In this document: positions 1 through 5,720 of the stretch, piece after piece
Layout of the letters: each line of letters begins with the position of its first letter
Position numbering within the stretch: the stretch's first letter is position 1
Origin: Prevotellaceae bacterium
GTDB taxonomy: Bacteria > Bacteroidota > Bacteroidia > Bacteroidales > UBA932
Assembly: GCA_031258915.1 (NCBI GenBank)
Contig: JAIRMD010000036.1
Location: forward strand, 1 to 7,785
DNA length: 7,785 nt
Direction: 5' to 3'
Position numbers and translations under genes: made by a program
Notes under the pieces: generated by a model
Database searches by the model: none
The model's input: only the letters and a program-made list of their open reading frames with translations
Told to the model about the DNA's origin: nothing

Positions 1-767
1 ATTTGCTCGGCGTAGGCGGCATTGAGCGCATCGGTATTGGCTGCCAGCTGCGCCGCTTCGGAGGGGGTTAAGGCGCGGTTGTATATACGGAAATCGTTTA
101 GCCATGCGCCTTGCAGGTAGGCATCCGACGAAAAATGCGGCCGCCCTATCCAGTTATACAGCGTGGCTTGCCCTATATCTTTCGGGCAAAGAGAAGCCGC
201 TCCGGTTGCCAGCGCCTCACCGTTCAGGAAAAGAGTTCCGACGCTGCCGGATTGCACGTAGGCGATGTGCTGCCATACGCCCTTTGTGGCGGCAGCGCCT
301 TTTTCGATGCCCACTCTTTCGCTTCCCCAGCCTCCGGTGGATTGGGCGTATCGCTGCGCGTTCACGCGGTAGGCAACATATTTTCCATCGGTTTGCGTGC
401 ACGCGCTGCCGGTCGAAAAAGCCCAAACAAAGTTGCCGTTGCCCGTGATGGACGACCCCGCCTCAATGTACAGGTTGGTGGCAATGGAGAAATCCTCTAA
501 GGAAGCTATCAAATTGCCGGTCTCAACGCCCATATCCACGTATCCGTTGCTGCTGCCAAGGGCTACGACGTTGAAATCTTTCAATTTTTTGAGGGCAGCG
601 CCGCCGACCAGAATGCCGTTGTAGCCGCTACCCGCCGCATTGCGGACAAGGGTTGCATCGTCGGCATCCGCCTCAAACGAGTAGTGAAGCTGCAAACCGG
701 TGGATATTTGCGCCGCCAACAGGTTGCCGAAGAGCAGCGCGGACAGAATGGAAAGTATTTTTTTCAT
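1..767 (-). CDS. Secreted LamG-domain protein, N-terminal part (gene runs off the left edge)
   Basis: The 255 codons seen begin at the ATG 767-765 and stay open to the edge. Residues 1-20 (MKKILSILSALLFGNLLAAQ) form a typical Sec signal peptide with a probable cleavage site after AAQ, so the product is exported. Residues about 24-235 read as one Laminin_G_3 / concanavalin A-like jelly-roll: a start LQLHYSFE, a strand pair WQHIAYVQSG...GTLFLNGEAL near 165-186, and the family-typical ending DFRIYNRALTPSEAAQL at 225-241. In Bacteroidetes such domains usually sit at the N-terminus of multidomain secreted glycoside hydrolases or surface carbohydrate-binding proteins; which catalytic domain follows cannot be seen, so the substrate is unknown. 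There is no Shine-Dalgarno sequence, as expected for this phylum. It lies 130 nt downstream of the helicase gene on the same strand but has its own plausible promoter, so it is probably transcribed separately. The LamG call is firm; the enzymatic role is inference. Confidence 0.85.
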   Translation of the reverse strand, partial: MKKILSILSALLFGNLLAAQISTGLQLHYSFEADADDATLVRNAAGSGYNGILVGGAALKKLKDFNVVALGSSNGYVDMGVETGNLIASLEDFSIATNLYIEAGSSITGNGNFVWAFSTGSACTQTDGKYVAYRVNAQRYAQSTGGWGSERVGIEKGAAATKGVWQHIAYVQSGSVGTLFLNGEALATGAASLCPKDIGQATLYNWIGRPHFSSDAYLQGAWLNDFRIYNRALTPSEAAQLAANTDALNAAYAEQ

Positions 768-807
768 GCGTTGTAAATTTTGGTAGCGTCCATATTCTAT
801 TGATATA

Positions 808-839
808 AAAACATACTTTGTTGAATATTATGTATTCAA
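808..839 (-). promoter_or_regulatory. Putative Bacteroidetes-type promoter of the LamG gene
   Basis: On the minus strand, TATGTTTT (815-808) is one base from the Bacteroidetes -7 consensus TAnnTTTG. A TTG at 839-837 lies 21 nt upstream, which fits the -33 TTTG element at its usual spacing. Transcription would begin near 800, giving a leader of about 33 nt before the ATG. The -33 to -12 stretch is occupied by an inverted repeat, so the promoter looks built for control by a DNA-binding protein. This is a consensus match by eye only. Confidence 0.4.
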
Positions 840-850
840 CTTCCGCAAGT
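817..850. promoter_or_regulatory. Candidate operator: 8-bp inverted repeat plus CAACTTCCGCAAGT motif
   Basis: GTTGAATA (820-827) and TATTCAAC (833-840) are perfect 8-bp inverted arms around a 5-nt spacer. The repeat overlaps the candidate -33 to -12 promoter region of the LamG gene, a usual place for a repressor site. CAACTTCCGCAAGT (837-850) overlaps its outer edge and contains a short dyad, ACTT-CCGC-AAGT. Both this motif and TTTGTTGAATAT (817-828) recur upstream of the oxidoreductase operon at 5550-5582. No regulator gene is visible in the window, so the binding protein is unknown. Confidence 0.4.
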
Positions 851-863
851 GTATTCGTTCTCA

Positions 864-893
864 CATCCCGATAGGAGCGCGTTGTGTCGGATG
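864..893 (-). terminator. Weak hairpin after the helicase gene, possible terminator
   Basis: CATCCCGA (864-871) and TCGGATG (887-893) can pair with one bulged base around a 15-nt loop, immediately after the helicase stop codon at 898-900. No run of U follows on the minus-strand transcript, so it is not a classical intrinsic terminator. It may slow transcription or be chance. Confidence 0.2.
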
Positions 894-897
894 GGGG

Positions 898-3800
898 CTA
901 CCTGAGCTCAAATATGCTCCTGAGCTCCTTGTTGCTGAGGTTGCCTATCCAGCTTTCGCCGGAATCTACGGTGAGGTTTACGAGCTCCTTTTTGCGCTGT
1001 ATCATTTCGTTGATGCGCTCTTCGAAGGTTCCCTTGGTGATGAATCGGTGTACCATCACGTTGTTTTTTTGTCCTATTCGGTAGGCTCTGTCGGTGGCCT
1101 GCGCCTCTACGGCGGGGTTCCACCAGAGGTCGTAGTGGATAACGTGGCCGGCAGCCGTGAGGTTCAGCCCTGTGCCGGCGGCCTTTAGGGAGAGAATAAA
1201 CAGCTTGTCGGCGGCGCTGTGCTGAAAATCTTCTACCATTACCTTGCGCTGCTTGAGGGAGCAGCCGCCATGCAGAAACAGCGGCTTTTTGCCGAAGCGT
1301 TCGGTGATGAAGCGTTGCAGCAGGTTGCCCATTTCGGTGAACTGCGTAAAGATAAGCGCTTTTTCGTTGGTCTCCATGATGCCGTCCAGCTTGTCGAACA
1401 GCAAGTCCATTTTGCCCGAAATGCGTGCGTCCATCACGTTGTTCTTCAAAAAATTGGTGGGGTGGTTGCAAATTTGCTTGAGCGCCAAGATCATTTGCAG
1501 CACCAAGCCCTGCCGCATGAACAGCGATTGGCGGTCGGTTTTTTCAACGTCCTCTATGGCTTTCATGGCTTCGTGGAGCGTTTTTTCGTATAGCCCTGCC
1601 TGCGCTTTTGTAAGGTAGGCAAAGCTGTCGATTTCTATTTTATCCGGCAGGTCGCTAATGATGGTTTTGTCGCTTTTCAGCCTGCGCATCATGAAGGGGG
1701 CGATAACCTTTTTGAGCTTTCCGGCGGCGGCAACGTCGTGCCGGTTTTGGATGGGGGTGGCAAAGGTTTCGCGAAATTCGGCGAGGTTTCCCAAGAAGTG
1801 CCGGTTGCAAAAGTCCATGATGCTCCACAGCTCGCTCAGGCGATTCTCCACCGGCGTGCCGCTCATGGCAATAAACGTTGCCGCCGGAATGCTTTTGACG
1901 GCCTTGCTCTGGGCGGTTTCGTAGTTTTTTATGTTTTGCGCTTCGTCAATGACCACCACGCTCCATTTTTTCTTTTTCAGCGTGAGCACGTCGCTGCGCA
2001 CAACGCCGTAGGAGGTGAGCAGCACGTCGTACTTGCCCTCTTCTTCCTCCTCCTTTTCTTCCAGCGCCCGCTTTGCGCCGTGGTAGAGCGCCACGTCGAG
2101 CGAGGGGGCAAACTTCTCCACCTCTGCCTGCCAGTTGGCGAGCAGTCCGGTTGGGGCAACCACCAGGGCTTTTTTCTTTTTCAGCGCCCCCTCCTCCTTC
2201 AGCTTCAGCAGGAAGGCAAGCACCTGTAGCGTTTTTCCCAGCCCCATATCGTCGGCAATGATGCTTCCGAAGCCGATTTTGGCGTTGCGGTACATCCACG
2301 AAAAACCGCGCAGCTGGTAGGGTCGGAGCTGCGCATTCAGCGCCTCGGGCAGCGCTATCTCTGCCGTGAGGGTAAGCTCTTTTATCAGCGCTTTTACGTC
2401 GTTTGTCAGGTTTACCCTTGCGCCGTAGTAGTCGTCGCTTAGGGCGGCGCGCAGCAGCTCGTAGGGTGAGAGGGGCTTTGCCGCAGAAAAATGCTTTTGC
2501 AGCTTGCTCAGATCTTCGGGCGAAACGTAGATGTACTGCGCCTTGTACTTGATGAGGCCTGCGCTGTTTTTCAGGATGGCCTTAAACTCGGTTTCGCTCA
2601 TCACCGTGTCGCCGAGGGCAACCTGCCACTCAAAGTCGAGCAGCTTTTCCATCGACATAAATCCGATGTTGTCCTTTCCTTTTTGCCGCACCTGCACGCT
2701 CGGCTTGGGGCGCAGTATCTCCCGCAGCGACTTTGGGAGCAGCACGTTAATGTTGAGCAGGTTGATAACCGGAATGGCCTGCATGAGAAATTGCGTGAAC
2801 GCTGCGTTGCCCATCACAATTTCCGATTCGCCCTTTGCGTTGATGTAGCGGTCAAGGCCGGGGATGAACGGGCTGAGCAGCGCCAGCGGTTGCAGCACCT
2901 TGAAGCGGATTTTGCTGTACTTTTTAAGGCTTAGTATATCGCTGAGCGGCGTTGGCTTGCTGAGCGGATTTTCGCTGTCGCTCACGTTAATGTTTACGCG
3001 GAAGTTGTCGTTTCCCTGCTCATCTACCACAATGCCCAGGCGATATTGCCCCCGCGTAATGTAGTATCGCTGTAGCCACGCGCTAATGCCGCCCGGTAGC
3101 GCCTCCTCTCCGGGCGCGCTGAATGCGTAGCCGACGCCGCCAAAGAACAGGTCGAGAAAGAGGTCGCTGCCGTGTCCGTCGGTCAGGCGGTGCAGCAGGA
3201 CGTTGAGCAGCGACGAAGTGGCGCCTGCGGCCTTGTCCCTGTCTATCGGCGTTTTTTCGTTCCACAGCAGCAGGCTTGGCGGCGTTAGCGGCTCCAGCTT
3301 TTCCGTGAGCGAGCGGACTTCGCTGCTGAGCATTGCCGGCAGCCACCGGATGCCGTACTGCTTTCCGCCGGACTTGACGATTTGCGGCGTTACCGCGCCG
3401 TTGGCAATCAGGTTGACGGAGTACAGCAGCAGCGTGTGCAGCGCCGCCACCGACGGGTGGTAGTCGTACAGGCGCGACAAGGGTATTGCCCAGAGCGCCG
3501 GGATGAGCTCTGCGAGCGAGGTCTTCGCTTTTGCGCCGTTGAGCAGGACGGTTGTTTTGTTTTCGCCGTCAACCGACAGCTGTATGCTTGTGCTCGGGCT
3601 GATAAGGCTTTCGTCCGCCTTCCCTGCCGCAGCCTGTCGCGGCGCGGCGGGCGAGGGGTGGAAGAAATTGCCGAGCGAGGCTTTGTTGCCGAGTATGCGC
3701 AGGGCGTTTCTCCCGGCCTTGTTCAGCATGGCCGTATATTTTTCCTTAAAATTTCCCGCCTGCCGGTAAAATACCGGAGCGTCGGGCAGCAGCTGCGCCA

Positions 3801-4488
3801 GCGCTTCGGCGGTGGGGGTGAGCACGGAGAAATCGACGGAGCGGAGCACCGCCTCGCCGACAACCGGAGGCTGCTCTGCCGACGGCGCCGGCTCTTTGCC
3901 CTTCGACCTGCTGCCGTCCGGCAGCCCAAGCGCCTCCGCAAGGTACGGAATTTCGGATTGTCCGGTGAGCACGTGAACGTCTACCTTCTCCAGCTCTTTG
4001 GGTAAGTCGACGTTGTGCAGCTGAAAAATGAGGAAAGGGTTGTTGTCAACTTCGGCGCTAATCTTGTAAATGACTGCGGCAAGGTGCTTGCAGGGCACGG
4101 CAGAATCGGGGCAGCTGCACCTCATGCTAAAATCGCTCCAGCGCCGGGGGAAAACTTTCAGCCCTTTTTGCTCGGCAATCCGCAGCGCTTCGGGGTCGAG
4201 CTCGCGGTTGAGCAGCTTTGATATGACGACGGGCTTTTCAACAAGCCCGTCCACCAGCGCTTTCACCTCTTTTTCGGAAAACGACGGAACGGTAATTGTT
4301 ATTTTGTAAGGGCTTGGAAAAGTTCCCTGCACCTGCGCGAGTATCGCGTTGCCGCGAATTTCGAGCGATTTAACGGCGCCCTTTTTGGCGTATGCGCTGC
4401 CGCGAGGCAGGCGGTTGCTGTTATCAATGTTTGCCAGAGAGTTTAGCCATTGCAATCCCCACCATGTTTTCCCAAAAAAACTTGACAT
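898..4488 (-). CDS. SWIM zinc-finger / SNF2-family DNA-dependent ATPase (helicase-like), 1196 aa
   Basis: A complete Swi2/Snf2-type dsDNA translocase. The N-terminus (FGKTWWGLQWLNSL, about 5-18) is characteristic of SWIM proteins, and a SWIM zinc finger CxCx6CxH follows with C124, C126, C133 and H135. Residues about 210-700 form a long middle region I cannot assign. The ATPase core begins at LRPYQLRGFSWM (721-732): Walker A DMGLGKT (747-753), motif Ia VVAPTGLLANW (776-786), DEAQ box (848-851), SGTP (876-879). The second RecA lobe has KALIFTQF (1043-1050), AAGTGLNL (1103-1110) and QATDRAYRIGQ (1130-1140). All catalytic motifs are intact. A glutamate-rich stretch (810-817) lies between motifs Ia and II. 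The ATG at 4488 is supported by the conserved N-terminus directly after it. Known roles of the superfamily are remodelling protein-DNA complexes in transcription, repair or recombination; the substrate here is unknown. No methylase, nuclease or other defence gene adjoins it, so a housekeeping role is more likely than a restriction system. Confidence 0.95.
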   Translation of the reverse strand: MSSFFGKTWWGLQWLNSLANIDNSNRLPRGSAYAKKGAVKSLEIRGNAILAQVQGTFPSPYKITITVPSFSEKEVKALVDGLVEKPVVISKLLNRELDPEALRIAEQKGLKVFPRRWSDFSMRCSCPDSAVPCKHLAAVIYKISAEVDNNPFLIFQLHNVDLPKELEKVDVHVLTGQSEIPYLAEALGLPDGSRSKGKEPAPSAEQPPVVGEAVLRSVDFSVLTPTAEALAQLLPDAPVFYRQAGNFKEKYTAMLNKAGRNALRILGNKASLGNFFHPSPAAPRQAAAGKADESLISPSTSIQLSVDGENKTTVLLNGAKAKTSLAELIPALWAIPLSRLYDYHPSVAALHTLLLYSVNLIANGAVTPQIVKSGGKQYGIRWLPAMLSSEVRSLTEKLEPLTPPSLLLWNEKTPIDRDKAAGATSSLLNVLLHRLTDGHGSDLFLDLFFGGVGYAFSAPGEEALPGGISAWLQRYYITRGQYRLGIVVDEQGNDNFRVNINVSDSENPLSKPTPLSDILSLKKYSKIRFKVLQPLALLSPFIPGLDRYINAKGESEIVMGNAAFTQFLMQAIPVINLLNINVLLPKSLREILRPKPSVQVRQKGKDNIGFMSMEKLLDFEWQVALGDTVMSETEFKAILKNSAGLIKYKAQYIYVSPEDLSKLQKHFSAAKPLSPYELLRAALSDDYYGARVNLTNDVKALIKELTLTAEIALPEALNAQLRPYQLRGFSWMYRNAKIGFGSIIADDMGLGKTLQVLAFLLKLKEEGALKKKKALVVAPTGLLANWQAEVEKFAPSLDVALYHGAKRALEEKEEEEEGKYDVLLTSYGVVRSDVLTLKKKKWSVVVIDEAQNIKNYETAQSKAVKSIPAATFIAMSGTPVENRLSELWSIMDFCNRHFLGNLAEFRETFATPIQNRHDVAAAGKLKKVIAPFMMRRLKSDKTIISDLPDKIEIDSFAYLTKAQAGLYEKTLHEAMKAIEDVEKTDRQSLFMRQGLVLQMILALKQICNHPTNFLKNNVMDARISGKMDLLFDKLDGIMETNEKALIFTQFTEMGNLLQRFITERFGKKPLFLHGGCSLKQRKVMVEDFQHSAADKLFILSLKAAGTGLNLTAAGHVIHYDLWWNPAVEAQATDRAYRIGQKNNVMVHRFITKGTFEERINEMIQRKKELVNLTVDSGESWIGNLSNKELRSIFELR

Positions 4489-4620
4489 AAACTTATACTA
4501 TTCGTTGTTGGTTTGTATATTATTGCTGCTATCACTACGTTCTGTCGTACTAAAGTTGTTGATATGACGCCCGCCAAGTAATTATGGGTTGAGCTTATGC
4601 CGATATTTTTTTTCTCCCTG

Positions 4621-4628
4621 CAAATATA
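4621..4628 (-). promoter_or_regulatory. Putative -7 box of the helicase gene
   Basis: On the minus strand this reads TATATTTG, a perfect match to the Bacteroidetes -7 consensus TAnnTTTG. I see no good -33 TTTG at the right distance. Transcription would begin near 4614 and give a leader of about 125 nt. The 7-bp tandem array starting at 4661 lies just upstream of this box, so changes in array length would move whatever lies beyond it. Confidence 0.35.
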
Positions 4629-4660
4629 CATGAAATTTTTGGAATGAGCATCGAAAAGAG

Positions 4661-4744
4661 GTATGAAGTATGAAGTATGAAGTATGAAGTATGAGGTATG
4701 AGGTATGAGGTATGAGGTGTGAGGTGTGATGCATAAAGTATGAG
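4661..4744 (+). repeat. Heptanucleotide tandem array, 12 units of GTATGAR-type
   Basis: Twelve 7-bp units run without a gap: four GTATGAA, four GTATGAG, then GTGTGAG, GTGTGAT, GCATAAA and a final GTATGAG. Variants are grouped (A-type units together, then G-type), which is the pattern left by slippage or unequal exchange after point changes. It lies between the helicase promoter region and the hairpin cluster. Its units match, on the opposite strand, those of the array at 5374-5429. Reading frames through it are not credible genes. Confidence 0.95.
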
Positions 4745-4939
4745 ATATTGTATAATTGAAGTTTCCCCTGTTTTTTAAATGTCATAAAAACAAATGATTA
4801 TAAAACAAACAAAATTGTAAAATCATAATAATGAGTAAATTAGCGATTACGTATTTAGAAGTTTCTAAACAGATAACCTGAGTTTTAGATAAGCGCGTAG
4901 CGCCGTTTTCCGTCATTTCCGAGCAGACATCAAGGATTT
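4745..4939. other. AT-rich spacer without a recognisable gene
   Basis: The first 140 bases or so are strongly AT-rich with many A and T runs; base composition then shifts to mixed near 4890, where the hairpin cluster begins. The only structure seen is a short dyad GCGC-GTA-GCGC at 4893-4903. I find no convincing small gene, tRNA or riboswitch here. Confidence 0.6.
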
Positions 4940-5202
4940 CTGCCCAAGAGTCAGGACTTTCGTAGCTGCAGGCGGGCAACCTGCGGAGCGCATACGCCCC
5001 GCACCGCACTGCCTGAAAGGCAGGATTTTCATCACCGCAGGTCAACGACCTGCGGAGCGCATACACCCAGCATCGAACTGCCTGAAAGGCAGGATTTTCA
5101 TCACCGCAGGTCAACGACCTGCGGAGCGCATACACCCAGCGTCGAACTGCCTGAAAGGCAGGATTTTCATCACCGCAGGTCAACAACCTGCGGAGCGCAT
5201 AC
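4940..5202. repeat. 69-bp tandem repeat, nearly four units, each with two hairpins
   Basis: The period is exactly 69 bp. Hairpin B (CTGCCT-GAA-AGGCAG) lies at 5009-5023, 5078-5092 and 5147-5161. An 11-nt linker, GATTTTCATCA, joins each to hairpin A, whose arms are CCGCAGGTC and GACCTGCGG around AAC, at 5035-5055 and 5104-5124; the third A copy (5173-5193) has an 8-bp stem. The tail AGCGCATAC follows each A. The first unit is decayed: its B is CTGCCCAAGAGTCAGG (4940-4955) and its A (about 4965-4986) keeps only a 5-bp stem, but both keep the 69-bp register. Since 69 is a multiple of 3, a minus-strand frame stays open and shows a 23-residue repeat containing TCGDENPAFQAV; I take that as a by-product. 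The layout resembles REP/BIME/REPIN elements. No transposase of the RAYT type is in the window. Confidence 0.9.
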
Positions 5203-5228
5203 CCGTTGCTTACCGTCGTCTCGGAAGT

Positions 5229-5317
5229 CCTGCCTTTCAGGCAGGAGGCGGCGGGGGGGTATCTCCCCCCGCAGGTCGTTGACCTGCGGTGATGAAAATT
5301 ACGTCCTTTCAGGACGT
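5229..5317. repeat. Inverted copy of the hairpin module plus extra hairpins
   Basis: Four dyads follow one another. First, CCTGCCT-TTC-AGGCAGG (5229-5245) is hairpin B in reverse orientation. Second, a stem of CGGGGGG with CCCCCCG at 5252-5271. Third, hairpin A reversed, with arms CCGCAGGTC and GACCTGCGG around GTT (5269-5289). Fourth, ACGTCCT-TTC-AGGACGT (5301-5317), joined to the third by TGATGAAAATT, the reverse complement of the B-A linker in the 69-bp units. So 5269-5317 is an inverted B-linker-A module. In its B stem the inner CCT/AGG is kept while the outer pairs are replaced on both sides, so pairing survives. It may act as a bidirectional terminator or a mobile palindromic element; neither is shown. 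Confidence 0.85.
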
Positions 5318-5373
5318 TCCACATTCTCCGACGGTGGGAAACTTGAGTTGTATAATAGGCTGGCGCACGCAAT

Positions 5374-5429
5374 ACATCATACATCATACATCATACATCA
5401 TACATCATACATCATACATCATACATCAT
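5374..5429 (-). repeat. Heptanucleotide tandem array, 8 perfect units of ACATCAT
   Basis: Eight identical 7-bp units run from 5374 to 5429. Read on the minus strand and rotated they are GTATGAT, so they differ at one position from the units of the array at 4661-4744 and lie in the opposite orientation. The lack of variation between units suggests recent expansion or frequent homogenisation. The array ends about 90 bp before the -7 box proposed for the oxidoreductase operon. Confidence 0.95.
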
Positions 5430-5519
5430 AAAAATACTTCATATCTTCTCATCAAAAAAAAATATCAAAAATTACAACATATTAATCATTTTTATAGCAC
5501 CTTCAAGACTTCGATAGGC

Positions 5520-5527
5520 TATCTTTG
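5520..5527 (+). promoter_or_regulatory. Putative -7 box of the oxidoreductase operon
   Basis: TATCTTTG matches the Bacteroidetes -7 consensus TAnnTTTG exactly. No clear -33 TTTG is found 19-21 nt upstream, so an activator may be needed or the match may be chance. Transcription would begin near 5534 and give a leader of about 185 nt that includes the dyad at 5549-5566. Confidence 0.35.
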
Positions 5528-5548
5528 TAAATTCAGAAAATTATAAAT

Positions 5549-5582
5549 ACAACTTCCACAAGTTGTTTGATTTGTTGAATAT
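5549..5582. promoter_or_regulatory. Candidate operator: 7-bp dyad plus TTTGTTGAATAT motif
   Basis: ACAACTT-CCAC-AAGTTGT (5549-5566) is a perfect inverted repeat with 7-bp arms. TTTGTTGAATAT follows at 5571-5582. The same two sequences occur upstream of the LamG gene: the dyad core CAACTTCCrCAAGT with one mismatch, the 12-mer exactly. Viewed in the direction of each gene the dyad comes first and the 12-mer 7-8 nt later, although the 12-mer is flipped. If transcription begins near 5534, the dyad could also form a hairpin in the leader RNA. Confidence 0.4.
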
Positions 5583-5648
5583 GAGATTTTATAACAATCA
5601 TTGTTTTTACAAATTAATAAGAATCAACGCCTTCGTGTTTTTTCATTC

Positions 5649-5695
5649 CGTATAGATGTATTGATTTTATGCTTATGGCTTCGTACAGATGAATT
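5649..5695 (+). repeat. Direct repeat CGTAYAGATGWATT, two copies 33 bp apart
   Basis: CGTATAGATGTATT (5649-5662) and CGTACAGATGAATT (5682-5695) agree at 12 of 14 positions and start 33 bp apart, close to three turns of DNA. They lie 26-72 bp before the oxidoreductase start. Paired direct repeats on one helix face are a usual site form for AraC-type or response regulators, but chance similarity in AT-rich DNA is possible. Confidence 0.35.
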
Positions 5696-5720
5696 TAGTA
5701 GCTTCATTTAAATAAAAATT

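Noticed and set aside
104..624. Plus-strand ORFs opposite the LamG gene
   Set aside because: The minus-strand frame gives a signal peptide and a coherent LamG domain, so the plus-strand frames are shadows.
1219..2934. Several long plus-strand ORFs opposite the helicase gene
   Set aside because: They are antisense shadows of a GC-biased reading frame; none has a recognisable domain or start context.
898..4488. The helicase as part of a DISARM-like or restriction defence system
   Set aside because: SNF2 ATPases occur in such systems, but no methyltransferase, nuclease, phospholipase or DUF1998 gene is adjacent; SWIM-SNF2 proteins are common stand-alone genes in Bacteroidetes.
4553..4566. A third copy of the shared operator motif before the helicase gene (AAGTTGTTGATATG)
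   Set aside because: It resembles parts of both motifs but lacks the dyad and needs a gap to align with the 12-mer; too weak to count.
4582..4785. 67-aa minus-strand ORF rich in HTSY repeats
   Set aside because: It is a translation of the 7-bp tandem array (three heptamers give a 7-residue period) and not a gene.
4940..5317. CRISPR array
   Set aside because: The 69-bp units are identical or nearly so along their whole length, with no unique spacers, the dyads are too strong and too close, and no cas gene is present.
4940..5317. Retron or diversity-generating retroelement RNA
   Set aside because: Hairpins are tandem duplicates and no reverse transcriptase or template/variable repeat pair is visible in the window.
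4782..5387. 201-aa minus-strand ORF as a protein-coding gene
   Set aside because: It is built from hairpin repeats and part of the heptamer array, starts inside the array, and stays open because the unit length is a multiple of three. No domain, no credible start signal.
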